Source: Cyclobacteriaceae bacterium (GTDB lineage: Bacteria; Bacteroidota; Bacteroidia; Cytophagales; Cyclobacteriaceae). From it: DNA of 64,000 nt. Position 1 is the first letter of the stretch, and the number at the start of each line of letters is the position of its first letter. Positions 55,337 to 62,394 of this stretch are shown piece after piece. The stretch is taken from contig JANQEU010000104.1 of NCBI GenBank assembly GCA_028278225.1, forward strand, positions 62,001 through 126,000, in the 5' to 3' direction. The notes below the pieces were generated by a model, which was given only the letters and a program-made list of their open reading frames with translations, did not search any database and had not been told where the DNA came from. Both the position numbers and the translations under genes were made by a program.

Positions 55337-55898
55337 TTCACCGAGAAGAAAACAACTTCTTTCCGAAGCAGGCTTTCAATTCGAATCCGGTGCACTGCCA
55401 TTTGATGAGTCCTATCCTCCAAACATCGTTAAAGGACAAATAGGCGAATATCTTGCAACAAAGAAGAATGAAATTCATCGTGACCACTACGACGATGATG
55501 CCGTCATAATCACCGCTGACACCATTGTCCTGAAGGGTGACCTGCTACTCGAGAAACCCAAAGATGAAAAGGTTGCATTTGATATGATCAGACGCTTATC
55601 AGGGGCCTGCCACCAGGTAATTACCGGTGTTTGTGTCTCTGACCCAGACAAAAGGAGTATTTTTTCGGAGGTGACACAGGTGTTTTTTCGACATTTGACT
55701 GATGATGAGATCAATCATTACATCGAAAACTTCAAGCCATTTGACAAGGCCGGAGCGTACGGCATACAGGAATGGATCGGCATGATCGGGATCACTCACA
55801 TATTGGGATCCTACTACAACGTAATGGGCCTGCCGGTCGAAAAGCTCTATACTGTGCTCAAGGAGCAGTACGCTATTGTTCCTCTTCCGCTTCGGTAG
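55296..55898 (+). CDS. maf: Maf-family nucleoside triphosphate pyrophosphatase (septum formation inhibitor)
   Basis: 200 residues from the ATG at 55296-55298 (an ATG two codons on is equally possible), overlapping the DUF1015 gene by 41 bp; a still longer frame begins far upstream inside that gene and can be discarded. Family motifs: LILASDSPRRKQLLSEAG at the N-terminus, TADTIVL, and KPFDKAGAYGIQE. Maf enzymes hydrolyse non-canonical or dTTP/UTP nucleotides to their monophosphates and limit mutagenesis. Its end overlaps the end of the convergent hlyD gene by 26 bp. Confidence 0.92.
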   Translation: MKMNSTPRLILASDSPRRKQLLSEAGFQFESGALPFDESYPPNIVKGQIGEYLATKKNEIHRDHYDDDAVIITADTIVLKGDLLLEKPKDEKVAFDMIRRLSGACHQVITGVCVSDPDKRSIFSEVTQVFFRHLTDDEINHYIENFKPFDKAGAYGIQEWIGMIGITHILGSYYNVMGLPVEKLYTVLKEQYAIVPLPLR

Positions 55899-57264
55899 TT
55901 TCGTCCTTTTCGGTTTCCTCCTCTTCTGTGGTAACGGGGTCATCGTTCTTCAATCGCTTGGAAACGGCGAGAAACGGCCCTGAAATTACTTTATCCCCTT
56001 CTTCAAGGCCGGATAGTATTTCGATTCGTTCAAAATCACTTATTCCCGTTTCTACCGGGGTCTTCTTCGCCAACCCATCATCAAATTTGAAAACAACTTC
56101 TTCCAGGTCTTCTTCCAGCAAGCTGACATCTTCTTCATCACTATCTGTGTCACGCCCGGATTCTTCCTCTTCAGATTTGTCATCTCCGGGTTTCCGGGTA
56201 GTAACTGATGCCAGTGGAACTGTAAGTATGTCACGCTTTACTTCAGTTACTATGTCCACACTGGCTGTCATGCCAGGCCTGAACGGGTAAGTCAAATTTT
56301 GCTCCTCTACAAGATCCTGGTAGGACTCATTCAATATTTTGACCCTTACCTCAAATTCTGTGATCGCGTCCGCTGATATCTTATCATTTGCAGTGTTGGC
56401 TATTTGGGTGACAACACCTTTAAACTCTTTCTCCATATAAGAATAAGAATCCACGTCTATAATTGCGGTGTCACCGATTGAGACCCTGATGATATCATTT
56501 TCATTAACATCCACGCGAACTTCCATGTTTGACAGGTCTGCAATTCTCAGCATTTCCGTACCCTGCATCTGAGAGGTTCCGACTACCGTTTCTCCCACTT
56601 CTACATCCAGTTTGGAGACTATGCCTGTCATGGGAGCCGTTATTTCCGTCAGCAGGAGATTTTTCTGAGCCTCATCCACAGTTGCCTCCGAGCTTTTCAC
56701 AATATACTTCGAAGCTTCCACGCTCTGACGGGCGGACTCAAGATCCTGCTTTGCAATGTTGTAGTTGGCTTCTGCCAGTTCGAAATCAGCACTGGAAGTG
56801 ACTTTCTCATCATAGAGTTTCTTTTGTCTGTTAAACTCCAGTTCGGAACGTTTGTAGGTGGCTTCCGCCCTTGCCAATCTTGCTTTGGCGTCCGCCAGAT
56901 TGGCCCTTTGCTGATTCAAATTTGCTCTGGCTCTTTCCAGGGCTGAAATAAAATTATCAGGCCTGATTTTCAACAAAAAGTCATCCTGGCTCACGGAATC
57001 ACCCTCCTCGATAGTAAGCTCTATGATTTCACCTGCTACTTCAGGGCTTATTTTCACTTCTATGACTGGCTGAACCGTACCGGATGCACTTACCTTTTCT
57101 ACAATGGTTGCTTTCTCGGCCCTGCTGACCTCTACCTCCATTTCCTTTTTCTTCCCTACCCAGCCCTGTGATTTGCCGACCAGCACAAAAATGATAAGGA
57201 GGACTACTACCCCTCCCAAAATATATAGTAATCTGTTATTTGATTTTTTCTTCCTTTTGGCCAT
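55873..57264 (-). CDS. HlyD/MacA-type periplasmic adaptor (membrane fusion) protein
   Basis: 463 residues from the ATG at 57262-57264, 4 bp after the tolC stop codon; a frame 5 codons longer overlaps that stop. The N-terminus is basic then hydrophobic (NNRLLYILGGVVVLLIIFVLV), an inner-membrane anchor. The body has the lipoyl/barrel-sandwich halves (VSASGTVQPVIEVKISPEVAGEIIEL and LTEITAPMTGIVSKLDVEVGE) flanking a long coiled coil, typical of adaptors that join an inner-membrane pump to TolC. Residues about 362-390 and the last 20 are Asp/Glu-rich and look disordered. No pump gene follows in this operon, so the partner is encoded elsewhere. Confidence 0.9.
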   Translation of the reverse strand: MAKRKKKSNNRLLYILGGVVVLLIIFVLVGKSQGWVGKKKEMEVEVSRAEKATIVEKVSASGTVQPVIEVKISPEVAGEIIELTIEEGDSVSQDDFLLKIRPDNFISALERARANLNQQRANLADAKARLARAEATYKRSELEFNRQKKLYDEKVTSSADFELAEANYNIAKQDLESARQSVEASKYIVKSSEATVDEAQKNLLLTEITAPMTGIVSKLDVEVGETVVGTSQMQGTEMLRIADLSNMEVRVDVNENDIIRVSIGDTAIIDVDSYSYMEKEFKGVVTQIANTANDKISADAITEFEVRVKILNESYQDLVEEQNLTYPFRPGMTASVDIVTEVKRDILTVPLASVTTRKPGDDKSEEEESGRDTDSDEEDVSLLEEDLEEVVFKFDDGLAKKTPVETGISDFERIEILSGLEEGDKVISGPFLAVSKRLKNDDPVTTEEEETEKDETTEAEEEQ

Positions 57265-57268
57265 TTTA

Positions 57269-58705
57269 TTATTGATCAAGTGTTATGGGTTTCCCCTGGT
57301 AAAAATCGAGAATCTTCAATTTGAATATATAGTCATACTTAGCTCTGACAAGGTCTGACCTGGCTCCGAAAAGGTTGTTGCTGGCAACCTGATAGTCCGT
57401 GAAATTCGCTGCACCCAGGTTGTATTGATTCTCTACAGATCGAAACGTTTCTTCCAAAGCTTCCACCTGTCTCGTAGATGCTTCATAGGATTTAGAAGCA
57501 GCCAATGCATTGGTATATGCAGTCTCAATTTGCTGTCTTAATGTATTCCTGGTTTCGATCGCAGTTATTTCGGCCTGTTGCAAATTGATCTTCGACCGCT
57601 GAATGCTGGTATGGGTGTTGAGCCCGTTAAAAATAGGAATGCTCAACTGTACACCCAACCGCCACGACAGGTTCTCCTCATATTGATCCGCAAAACCAAA
57701 ATCAACGTAATCAATCGAAGGATTTGGTGCCAGTACGTCTTCCCCGGATGCAGTCACCGCGCCCGTGGGCTCATAAACCACAGGAGCATCGGAATTAATG
57801 ACAGGCCTCTGATCAAATGCGTCTGAATAATTTGTACTGAAACCTCCCCCGAGACCCAACGATGGTAACTGCGCCCCGGATGCAATCTTTAAACCTAACT
57901 GAGCACTTTCAACACCAAGATCAGCGCTCTTGATTTCAGGTTGTGCCTCTTCAGCTATTTCATATAAGCCTTGCGGATTTATTCCAAGATCAGATGCCGC
58001 TGCCAGTTCAATCTCCGGTACTACAATATCAATATTCTCACTGGCCGGGATCAACATAGCCTGTTTCAGATCCAGAAATGCCAGATCCAATGAATTCTGC
58101 TGATTGATCACATTCACTTCATTTGTAGCAACCTGGGATACAAGTTCCAATTCTCTCGAACGGGGCAGAGATCCTAACTCAACCAGCTTTTTGGTCCTTT
58201 CCAGTTGCTGCTGGCTGGATTCCAGCTGGTATTGTGCATTTTCTACCAGCTCCCTGTTGAAAATAACATTCAGGTAAATAGTGGCAATCCCCAGTGTTAC
58301 ATCGTTTACAGCCTTTTCCAGATCATACTTTGAAGCCTCAAGGTTTACCCTTGACTGCCTGACGGAATTGATCAGCTGCATGCCGTTGAAAAGCGTTACG
58401 CTACTGTTACCTCCCAGACCGGAAGAACTAATGCGCTGGGTTATGAAGTCATTGGTGGTTGGATCAATGGACCGGCCCCAGTTTCTGCCGTAACTGGCAG
58501 TAACATTTGCATTCGGTAATTGAGCCGCCCTGGCTTGCAGTAATGTTGCTTTGGAATTTTCAAGGTTGAGTTTACCTCTCTTGATATTAAGATTGTTCTC
58601 AATGGCAATTAAGACACATTCTTCAATCGTCAATGCTCTGGGTTGTTGGGCAAACGCCCCGAAAGCTAACGAACATGCCATTAGTAATATAAAAAGTCCT
58701 TTCAT
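57269..58705 (-). CDS. TolC-family outer-membrane efflux protein
   Basis: 478 residues from the ATG at 58703-58705, which directly precedes a signal peptide (MKGLFILLMACSLAFGAFAQ); a TTG start seven codons upstream overlaps the sdaAB stop (TTGA) and is possible. The two homologous halves with long helices are recognisable (ALTIEECVLIAIENNLNIKRGKLNLENSKATLLQARAAQLP, ...VEALEETFRSVENQYNLGAANFTDYQVA). TolC channels span the outer membrane and connect through the adaptor downstream, which starts 4 bp after this gene. Together they form the exit part of a tripartite exporter. Confidence 0.93.
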   Translation of the reverse strand: MKGLFILLMACSLAFGAFAQQPRALTIEECVLIAIENNLNIKRGKLNLENSKATLLQARAAQLPNANVTASYGRNWGRSIDPTTNDFITQRISSSGLGGNSSVTLFNGMQLINSVRQSRVNLEASKYDLEKAVNDVTLGIATIYLNVIFNRELVENAQYQLESSQQQLERTKKLVELGSLPRSRELELVSQVATNEVNVINQQNSLDLAFLDLKQAMLIPASENIDIVVPEIELAAASDLGINPQGLYEIAEEAQPEIKSADLGVESAQLGLKIASGAQLPSLGLGGGFSTNYSDAFDQRPVINSDAPVVYEPTGAVTASGEDVLAPNPSIDYVDFGFADQYEENLSWRLGVQLSIPIFNGLNTHTSIQRSKINLQQAEITAIETRNTLRQQIETAYTNALAASKSYEASTRQVEALEETFRSVENQYNLGAANFTDYQVASNNLFGARSDLVRAKYDYIFKLKILDFYQGKPITLDQ

Positions 58706-58722
58706 GATCTGGAGTTTATGAT

Positions 58723-59406
58723 TCAATTATCAATATCAGGTATGTAAAGTGCGTCATGCACCCAATTCAGTTGTTTTAAATATTCCAATGTGATCGGTTT
58801 GATGCCTGAATCCATTTCGATCACTTGACAGGCAACATCATTCCTTCCTTTACGAGACACCGTCATGGTGGCAATGTTACACTCATCCCTGGAAATAACG
58901 CTCGATATAAAGGCAATACTCCCCGGTTTATCCTCGGCCTCAACAATCAATGTATGAGAACTCGCGGTGAAATTGCAGTCAAATCCGTTTATCTCTTTTA
59001 TTCTGATCACTCCTCCTCCTCTGCTCTCTCCTACTACAGTAGATGCATTTTTGGCGTCTTTGGTTTCAATTTTGACAGTATTCGGATGAAAAGTTGAGGC
59101 ATTTGCTATGGATTTGAACTTAAACTCTATTTTCGAGTCCTTCGCGATAGCAATGGCCTCCTTGATTCTGGGATCATCAGTTTTGAAGTCCATCAATCCG
59201 GCAAGAATTGCCCTGTCGCTTCCGTGCCCTTCGTATGTCCTGGCAAACGAATTGTAAAAAGTTATCAGACAACTCCCCGGAGTTCCCCCGAATATTCTAT
59301 TTGCAACTCTCCCAATGCGAACGACACCCGCAGTATGCGAACTTGACGGTCCAATCATCACTGGTCCGATCATGTCAAAAACACTGCTTTTCTCCGGCAT
59401 AGTCAT
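58723..59406 (-). CDS. sdaAB: L-serine ammonia-lyase, iron-sulfur-dependent, beta subunit
   Basis: 227 residues from the ATG at 59404-59406 (one codon after a possible TTG). The N-terminal domain shows SVFDMIGPVMIGPSSSHTAG, the substrate-binding SSSHT motif of SDH beta subunits, and the C-terminal 75 residues form an ACT domain (LIVEAEDKPGSIAFISSVISRDECNIATMTVSRKG). With the separately encoded alpha subunit, which binds the 4Fe-4S cluster, the enzyme converts L-serine to pyruvate and ammonia. No alpha-subunit gene is in the window. It is probably co-transcribed with the tolC and hlyD genes downstream, an unusual association. Confidence 0.92.
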   Translation of the reverse strand: MTMPEKSSVFDMIGPVMIGPSSSHTAGVVRIGRVANRIFGGTPGSCLITFYNSFARTYEGHGSDRAILAGLMDFKTDDPRIKEAIAIAKDSKIEFKFKSIANASTFHPNTVKIETKDAKNASTVVGESRGGGVIRIKEINGFDCNFTASSHTLIVEAEDKPGSIAFISSVISRDECNIATMTVSRKGRNDVACQVIEMDSGIKPITLEYLKQLNWVHDALYIPDIDN

Positions 59407-59471
59407 CAAAGTTTACGAATAAACCCGAATTTCGATGCAATAAACATCCACATTTATATTACAGGTAAGTT

Positions 59472-60266
59472 TTATACTGCAACTGCTGCTTTAATATGAG
59501 GATGAGGGTCGTAATTTTCAAGCTGAAAATCCTCATACCTGAAATCAAAAATTGACCTTATATCAGGATTAAGACGCATCTCAGGTAATGGTCTTGGTTT
59601 CCTCGATAACTGTAACACCGCCTGGTCCAAATGGTTGGAATACAAATGAACATCTCCGAATGTGAGAACAAAATCTCCCGCCTCCAAACCCGTCACCTGC
59701 GCCACCATCATCGTCAGGAGGGCGTACGATGCGATATTGAACGGAACTCCCAAAAACACATCCGCGCTTCTCTGGTAAAGCTGGCATGACAGTTTCCCGT
59801 GAACCACATAAAACTGGAAAAAGGCATGGCATGGTGGCAGCGCCATATTTGGTATTTCACTCACATTCCAGGCACTTACAATATGTCTTCGTGAATCCGG
59901 GTTATCATTGATCTGCTTTATGACCTGGGATATCTGGTCTATCACATTGCCATCAGGTGTTGGCCAGCTTCTCCACTGAACGCCATACACAGGGCCCAGA
60001 TCACCGTTATCATCCGCCCATTCATCCCAAATGGAAACACCATTCTCTTTCAGGTATTTAATATTTTGATCCCCCTTTAAAAACCAAAGTAATTCATGTA
60101 TGACGGATCTTGTGTGTATTTTCTTGGTAGTGACGAGAGGAAACCCTTCGGAAAGGTCAAATCTCATCTGGTATCCGAAAATACTTTTGGTGCCAGTACC
60201 TGTTCGATCACTTTTTTCATCTCCCCTATCCAATATGTGCTGCATCAAATCAAGGTACTGTCTCAT
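59472..60266 (-). CDS. thyA: Thymidylate synthase
   Basis: 264 residues from the ATG at 60264-60266, the same length as E. coli ThyA; a 45-residue longer frame upstream has no family content. The catalytic Cys146 is in [14 protein letters not shown], and [35 protein letters not shown] and [14 protein letters not shown] are the canonical motifs. The enzyme methylates dUMP to dTMP using methylene-tetrahydrofolate. No folA gene is adjacent. It is divergent from the bcp gene, the two starts being 135 bp apart. Confidence 0.97.
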   Translation of the reverse strand: MRQYLDLMQHILDRGDEKSDRTGTGTKSIFGYQMRFDLSEGFPLVTTKKIHTRSVIHELLWFLKGDQNIKYLKENGVSIWDEWADDNGDLGPVYGVQWRSWPTPDGNVIDQISQVIKQINDNPDSRRHIVSAWNVSEIPNMALPPCHAFFQFYVVHGKLSCQLYQRSADVFLGVPFNIASYALLTMMVAQVTGLEAGDFVLTFGDVHLYSNHLDQAVLQLSRKPRPLPEMRLNPDIRSIFDFRYEDFQLENYDPHPHIKAAVAV

Positions 60267-60401
60267 ATTATAATGGTTTAATTTGGCGGCTAAATTAAGA
60301 TAGATGATTGATAGTCTCCCGGCTTTCGGAAACATATATTTTAAAAGTACTTCTGACAACAATCCGAATGAAGTACAGGTTATACTATTAGCGAAAAGCA
60401 A

Positions 60402-60869
60402 ATGCTAGAGGTGGGATATAAAATACCGGATGTTGTGCTTTCAGACGATGCAGGGAGAAGCATACGTTTACATGATTTCATAGGACAACATCCCCTGGTT
60501 ATCTACTTCTATCCTAAAGACGGGACTCCGGGATGTACCAGAGAGGCTTGTGCTTTCAGAGACCATATTGATGATTTCCTCAAACATGGAGCCAAAGTGA
60601 TCGGAATAAGCGGTGATTCGGTTGAGTCACACAGGACATTTAAAGACAAATATGGTCTTAATTTCACCTTACTGTCTGATAATGAGGGGAAAGCCATGTG
60701 TCTTTTCAAAGTAAAAAGTCTATTGGGGTTATGGCCCGGAAGGGTGACGTACGTTACCGATCTTCAGGGAATTATTCGTTATCGCTTCAACTCCGCCCTG
60801 AGACCGGTAAAACATGTAAAAGAAGCACTGGAATATATCGCGAAATCTGCACATAACCGGACTGCCTAA
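60402..60869 (+). CDS. bcp: Thiol peroxidase, BCP/peroxiredoxin Q type
   Basis: 155 residues. The peroxidatic Cys45 and a resolving Cys50 are in [14 protein letters not shown], the classical BCP motif, with the thioredoxin fold around it ([10 protein letters not shown] and [28 protein letters not shown]). It reduces hydroperoxides using thioredoxin and protects the cytoplasm. It stands alone on this strand; a hairpin-rich intergenic region follows. Confidence 0.94.
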   Translation: MLEVGYKIPDVVLSDDAGRSIRLHDFIGQHPLVIYFYPKDGTPGCTREACAFRDHIDDFLKHGAKVIGISGDSVESHRTFKDKYGLNFTLLSDNEGKAMCLFKVKSLLGLWPGRVTYVTDLQGIIRYRFNSALRPVKHVKEALEYIAKSAHNRTA

Positions 60870-61006
60870 AATACCCTGGCTCCTCTTGGCCTGTGTTATC
60901 GCCGAAAAAGATGCCCGAAATAGATGAGGTAGTTATAACGGGGATAAATTCTGGACCAATGGAATCTCTTACAAACAACATAAACCCTATTTCAGAGGCT
61001 CAATTT

Positions 61007-61030
61007 CCAGTTGGTGTTGTCACCAACTGG
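61007..61030. repeat. Perfect 10-bp stem-loop
   Basis: CCAGTTGGTG (61007-61016) and CACCAACTGG (61021-61030) are exact inverted complements around the tetraloop TTGT. It is not followed directly by a T run, so it is not an intrinsic terminator; it lies in the structured intergenic region between bcp and the convergent gene. Confidence 0.75.
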
Positions 61031-61056
61031 TTAAAGTAGGAATGAGCGGAAGAAAG

Positions 61057-61088
61057 CCGTGGAATCTTTTCAATGGGAGACTCCACGG
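61057..61088. repeat. Stem-loop CCGTGGA/TCCACGG
   Basis: A 7-bp perfect stem (61057-61063 with 61082-61088) around an 18-nt loop that contains the second TGGAATCT-type copy in its 5' side. It is part of the structured region between bcp and the Pro/Glu-rich protein gene. Confidence 0.55.
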
Positions 61089-61117
61089 GCCATCCGTCCC
61101 GCAAACCACTACGAATG

Positions 61118-61157
61118 ACCCTCTGAGAAAGAATGAGGTGGGTTTTTGCTGTTTTTT
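61118..61157 (+). terminator. Possible terminator of bcp transcript
   Basis: CCTC (61120-61123) can pair with GAGG (61135-61138), or ACCC with GGGT further out, followed by two T runs (61143-61147 and 61152-61157). The stem is weak, so the assignment is tentative. Confidence 0.35.
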
Positions 61158-61210
61158 ATGACTAACTGACGTTAATCTAGTTCAATGACTAAAGTATCCC
61201 AGCCAATAAA

Positions 61211-61253
61211 GAAAAAAGCCGTAGTTCTTGATCTTGATCAATACCCTACGGCT
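61211..61253 (-). terminator. Intrinsic terminator of the Pro/Glu-rich OM protein gene
   Basis: On the minus strand AGCCGTAG and CTACGGCT form an 8-bp stem (arms 61217-61224 and 61246-61253), followed by TTTTTT and CTTT. It lies about 70 bp downstream of the stop codon at 61321 and has the classical stem-plus-T-run form. Confidence 0.8.
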
Positions 61254-61320
61254 AAAGCAAAACGAAAAGTGAATTCTTGAGACTGTATTTTCCCGGTTCA
61301 ACCGGCAGATCTAATGAAGA

Positions 61321-62238
61321 TCAAAAACCTCCGATCTTCAAAGTGATATAATAATTGGTATTCTGGAATTCCTTGGCATCTGTTTGAAGTAATACCAGGT
61401 CCTGGACAAATCGCTTGCTTACCCCAAAATCCATCCTGAAGTTCCTGGATATGTTAACCTCAATATTAGCTCCCGGTTCCACATACCAGAACACGTCGTC
61501 GTCAATTACACTGGATGAGTTATCTGTTCCCGGAGTCGGGTCATCGCTCTCCCAGTCCTCCGTATAACCCAGCCAGCCTGCCCCGGCGGAAGTTGGGAAT
61601 GTGACATGTACGACCGTATTGGACAGGAATATCAACTCAAGGAACATTCCTCCATACCCACCTACCGCAAAGACTTCACCATTCGGATCAATATTAGCAT
61701 ATTTGGCTGTCGGTATGATCCCGTGTCCTTCCACTCCGATCCCCAGGGTCCTGTTGATGATCCAACCACCCCTGATACCGGCCAGGACCATTGTCTCATC
61801 CATGAAATCCGTAGTCCGGAATGACAGCGCTCCAAATCCTCCGCTATGGTGCATTGACCCCGCAAGTGTTTTTATGTCACCTCTGCTCGAGCGGGTATTT
61901 GACCGATACCGGGTTTCGTATTTCGGTTCCGGCGTGGTCTGATAATAAATGATCTTTGGCTCCGGTACTTTGGCGGCCTCCGCCTGAGGAGGTGCCGGTT
62001 CTGCCTCCGGTTGCAGCTGTATGGTTTCAGTTTCCGGTTGTCCGGCTTCAGTTTCCGGTTTTATTTCCTCCTTTTCCGGCTGAGTTATTTCCTGTTTTGT
62101 GTCCTCTGCTTTGGGCTGATCCTGCTTCTCTGCGGGCTCCTCGACTTTCGGAGGTTTGGTCTCAACAGAATCGGGCTTTTGTGCGTAGCAGGTAAATGCG
62201 ATCGCTAAAACCATTAAGCCTAATGTCATTCTTTTCAT
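61321..62238 (-). CDS. Outer-membrane protein with Pro/Glu-rich N-terminal region
   Basis: 305 residues from the ATG at 62236-62238, which starts a signal peptide (MKRMTLGLMVLAIAFTCYAQ); a longer frame upstream adds 14 residues of no leader value. Residues about 20-100 are low-complexity, made mostly of Glu, Pro, Gln, Lys and Thr. The C-terminal 190 residues look like a beta-barrel (GGFGALSFRTTDFMDETMVLAGIRGGWIINRTLGIGVEGHG, YVEPGANIEVNISRNFRMDFGVSKRF) and end in an aromatic strand (YYITLKIGGF). The low-complexity part might cross or line the periplasm, similar in idea to TonB linkers. No family name is known to me. Confidence 0.72.
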   Translation of the reverse strand: MKRMTLGLMVLAIAFTCYAQKPDSVETKPPKVEEPAEKQDQPKAEDTKQEITQPEKEEIKPETEAGQPETETIQLQPEAEPAPPQAEAAKVPEPKIIYYQTTPEPKYETRYRSNTRSSRGDIKTLAGSMHHSGGFGALSFRTTDFMDETMVLAGIRGGWIINRTLGIGVEGHGIIPTAKYANIDPNGEVFAVGGYGGMFLELIFLSNTVVHVTFPTSAGAGWLGYTEDWESDDPTPGTDNSSSVIDDDVFWYVEPGANIEVNISRNFRMDFGVSKRFVQDLVLLQTDAKEFQNTNYYITLKIGGF

Positions 62239-62360
62239 GTTGCTAAAAATTAAATCCGAGTTTTTGATCTTTAGGTTCATTTTTCAATTATCTGCTCTAA
62301 AGACATGATCTATTCCGGAAGGTTTCCTGAAATAATAAAAGAATTTTAGATATGGGTAAA

Positions 62361-62368
62361 TAAATTTG
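62361..62368 (+). promoter_or_regulatory. Putative -7 element upstream of leuS
   Basis: TAAATTTG exactly matches TAnnTTTG and lies 26 nt before the leuS ATG. No clear -33 TTG is visible. Confidence 0.45.
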
Positions 62369-62394
62369 TGCCCTTCTTAAAATTACGGTACAAA

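Larger units (their letters stand above)
60870..61320. other. Hairpin-rich intergenic region, 451 bp
   Basis: No ORF of note. It contains a strong stem-loop (61007-61030), a second stem (61057-61088), a CCTC/GAGG stem followed by T runs (about 61119-61157), and an intrinsic terminator for the leftward gene (61211-61253). The 11-mer TGGAATCTYTT occurs at 60960-60970 and 61060-61070. The arrangement could be a structured non-coding RNA, or a degenerate member of dispersed palindromic intergenic repeats; a genome-wide search would decide. Confidence 0.5.

Noticed and set aside
60267-60401. Upstream extension of thyA
   Set aside because: The ATG at 60266 yields exactly the 264-residue canonical length; the extension has no homology I can recognise.
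60870-61320. Candidate RNase P, tmRNA, 6S or SRP RNA
   Set aside because: None of the conserved sequence motifs of RNase P, tmRNA or SRP RNA could be found on either strand; 6S cannot be excluded without folding, so only a general structured region is reported.
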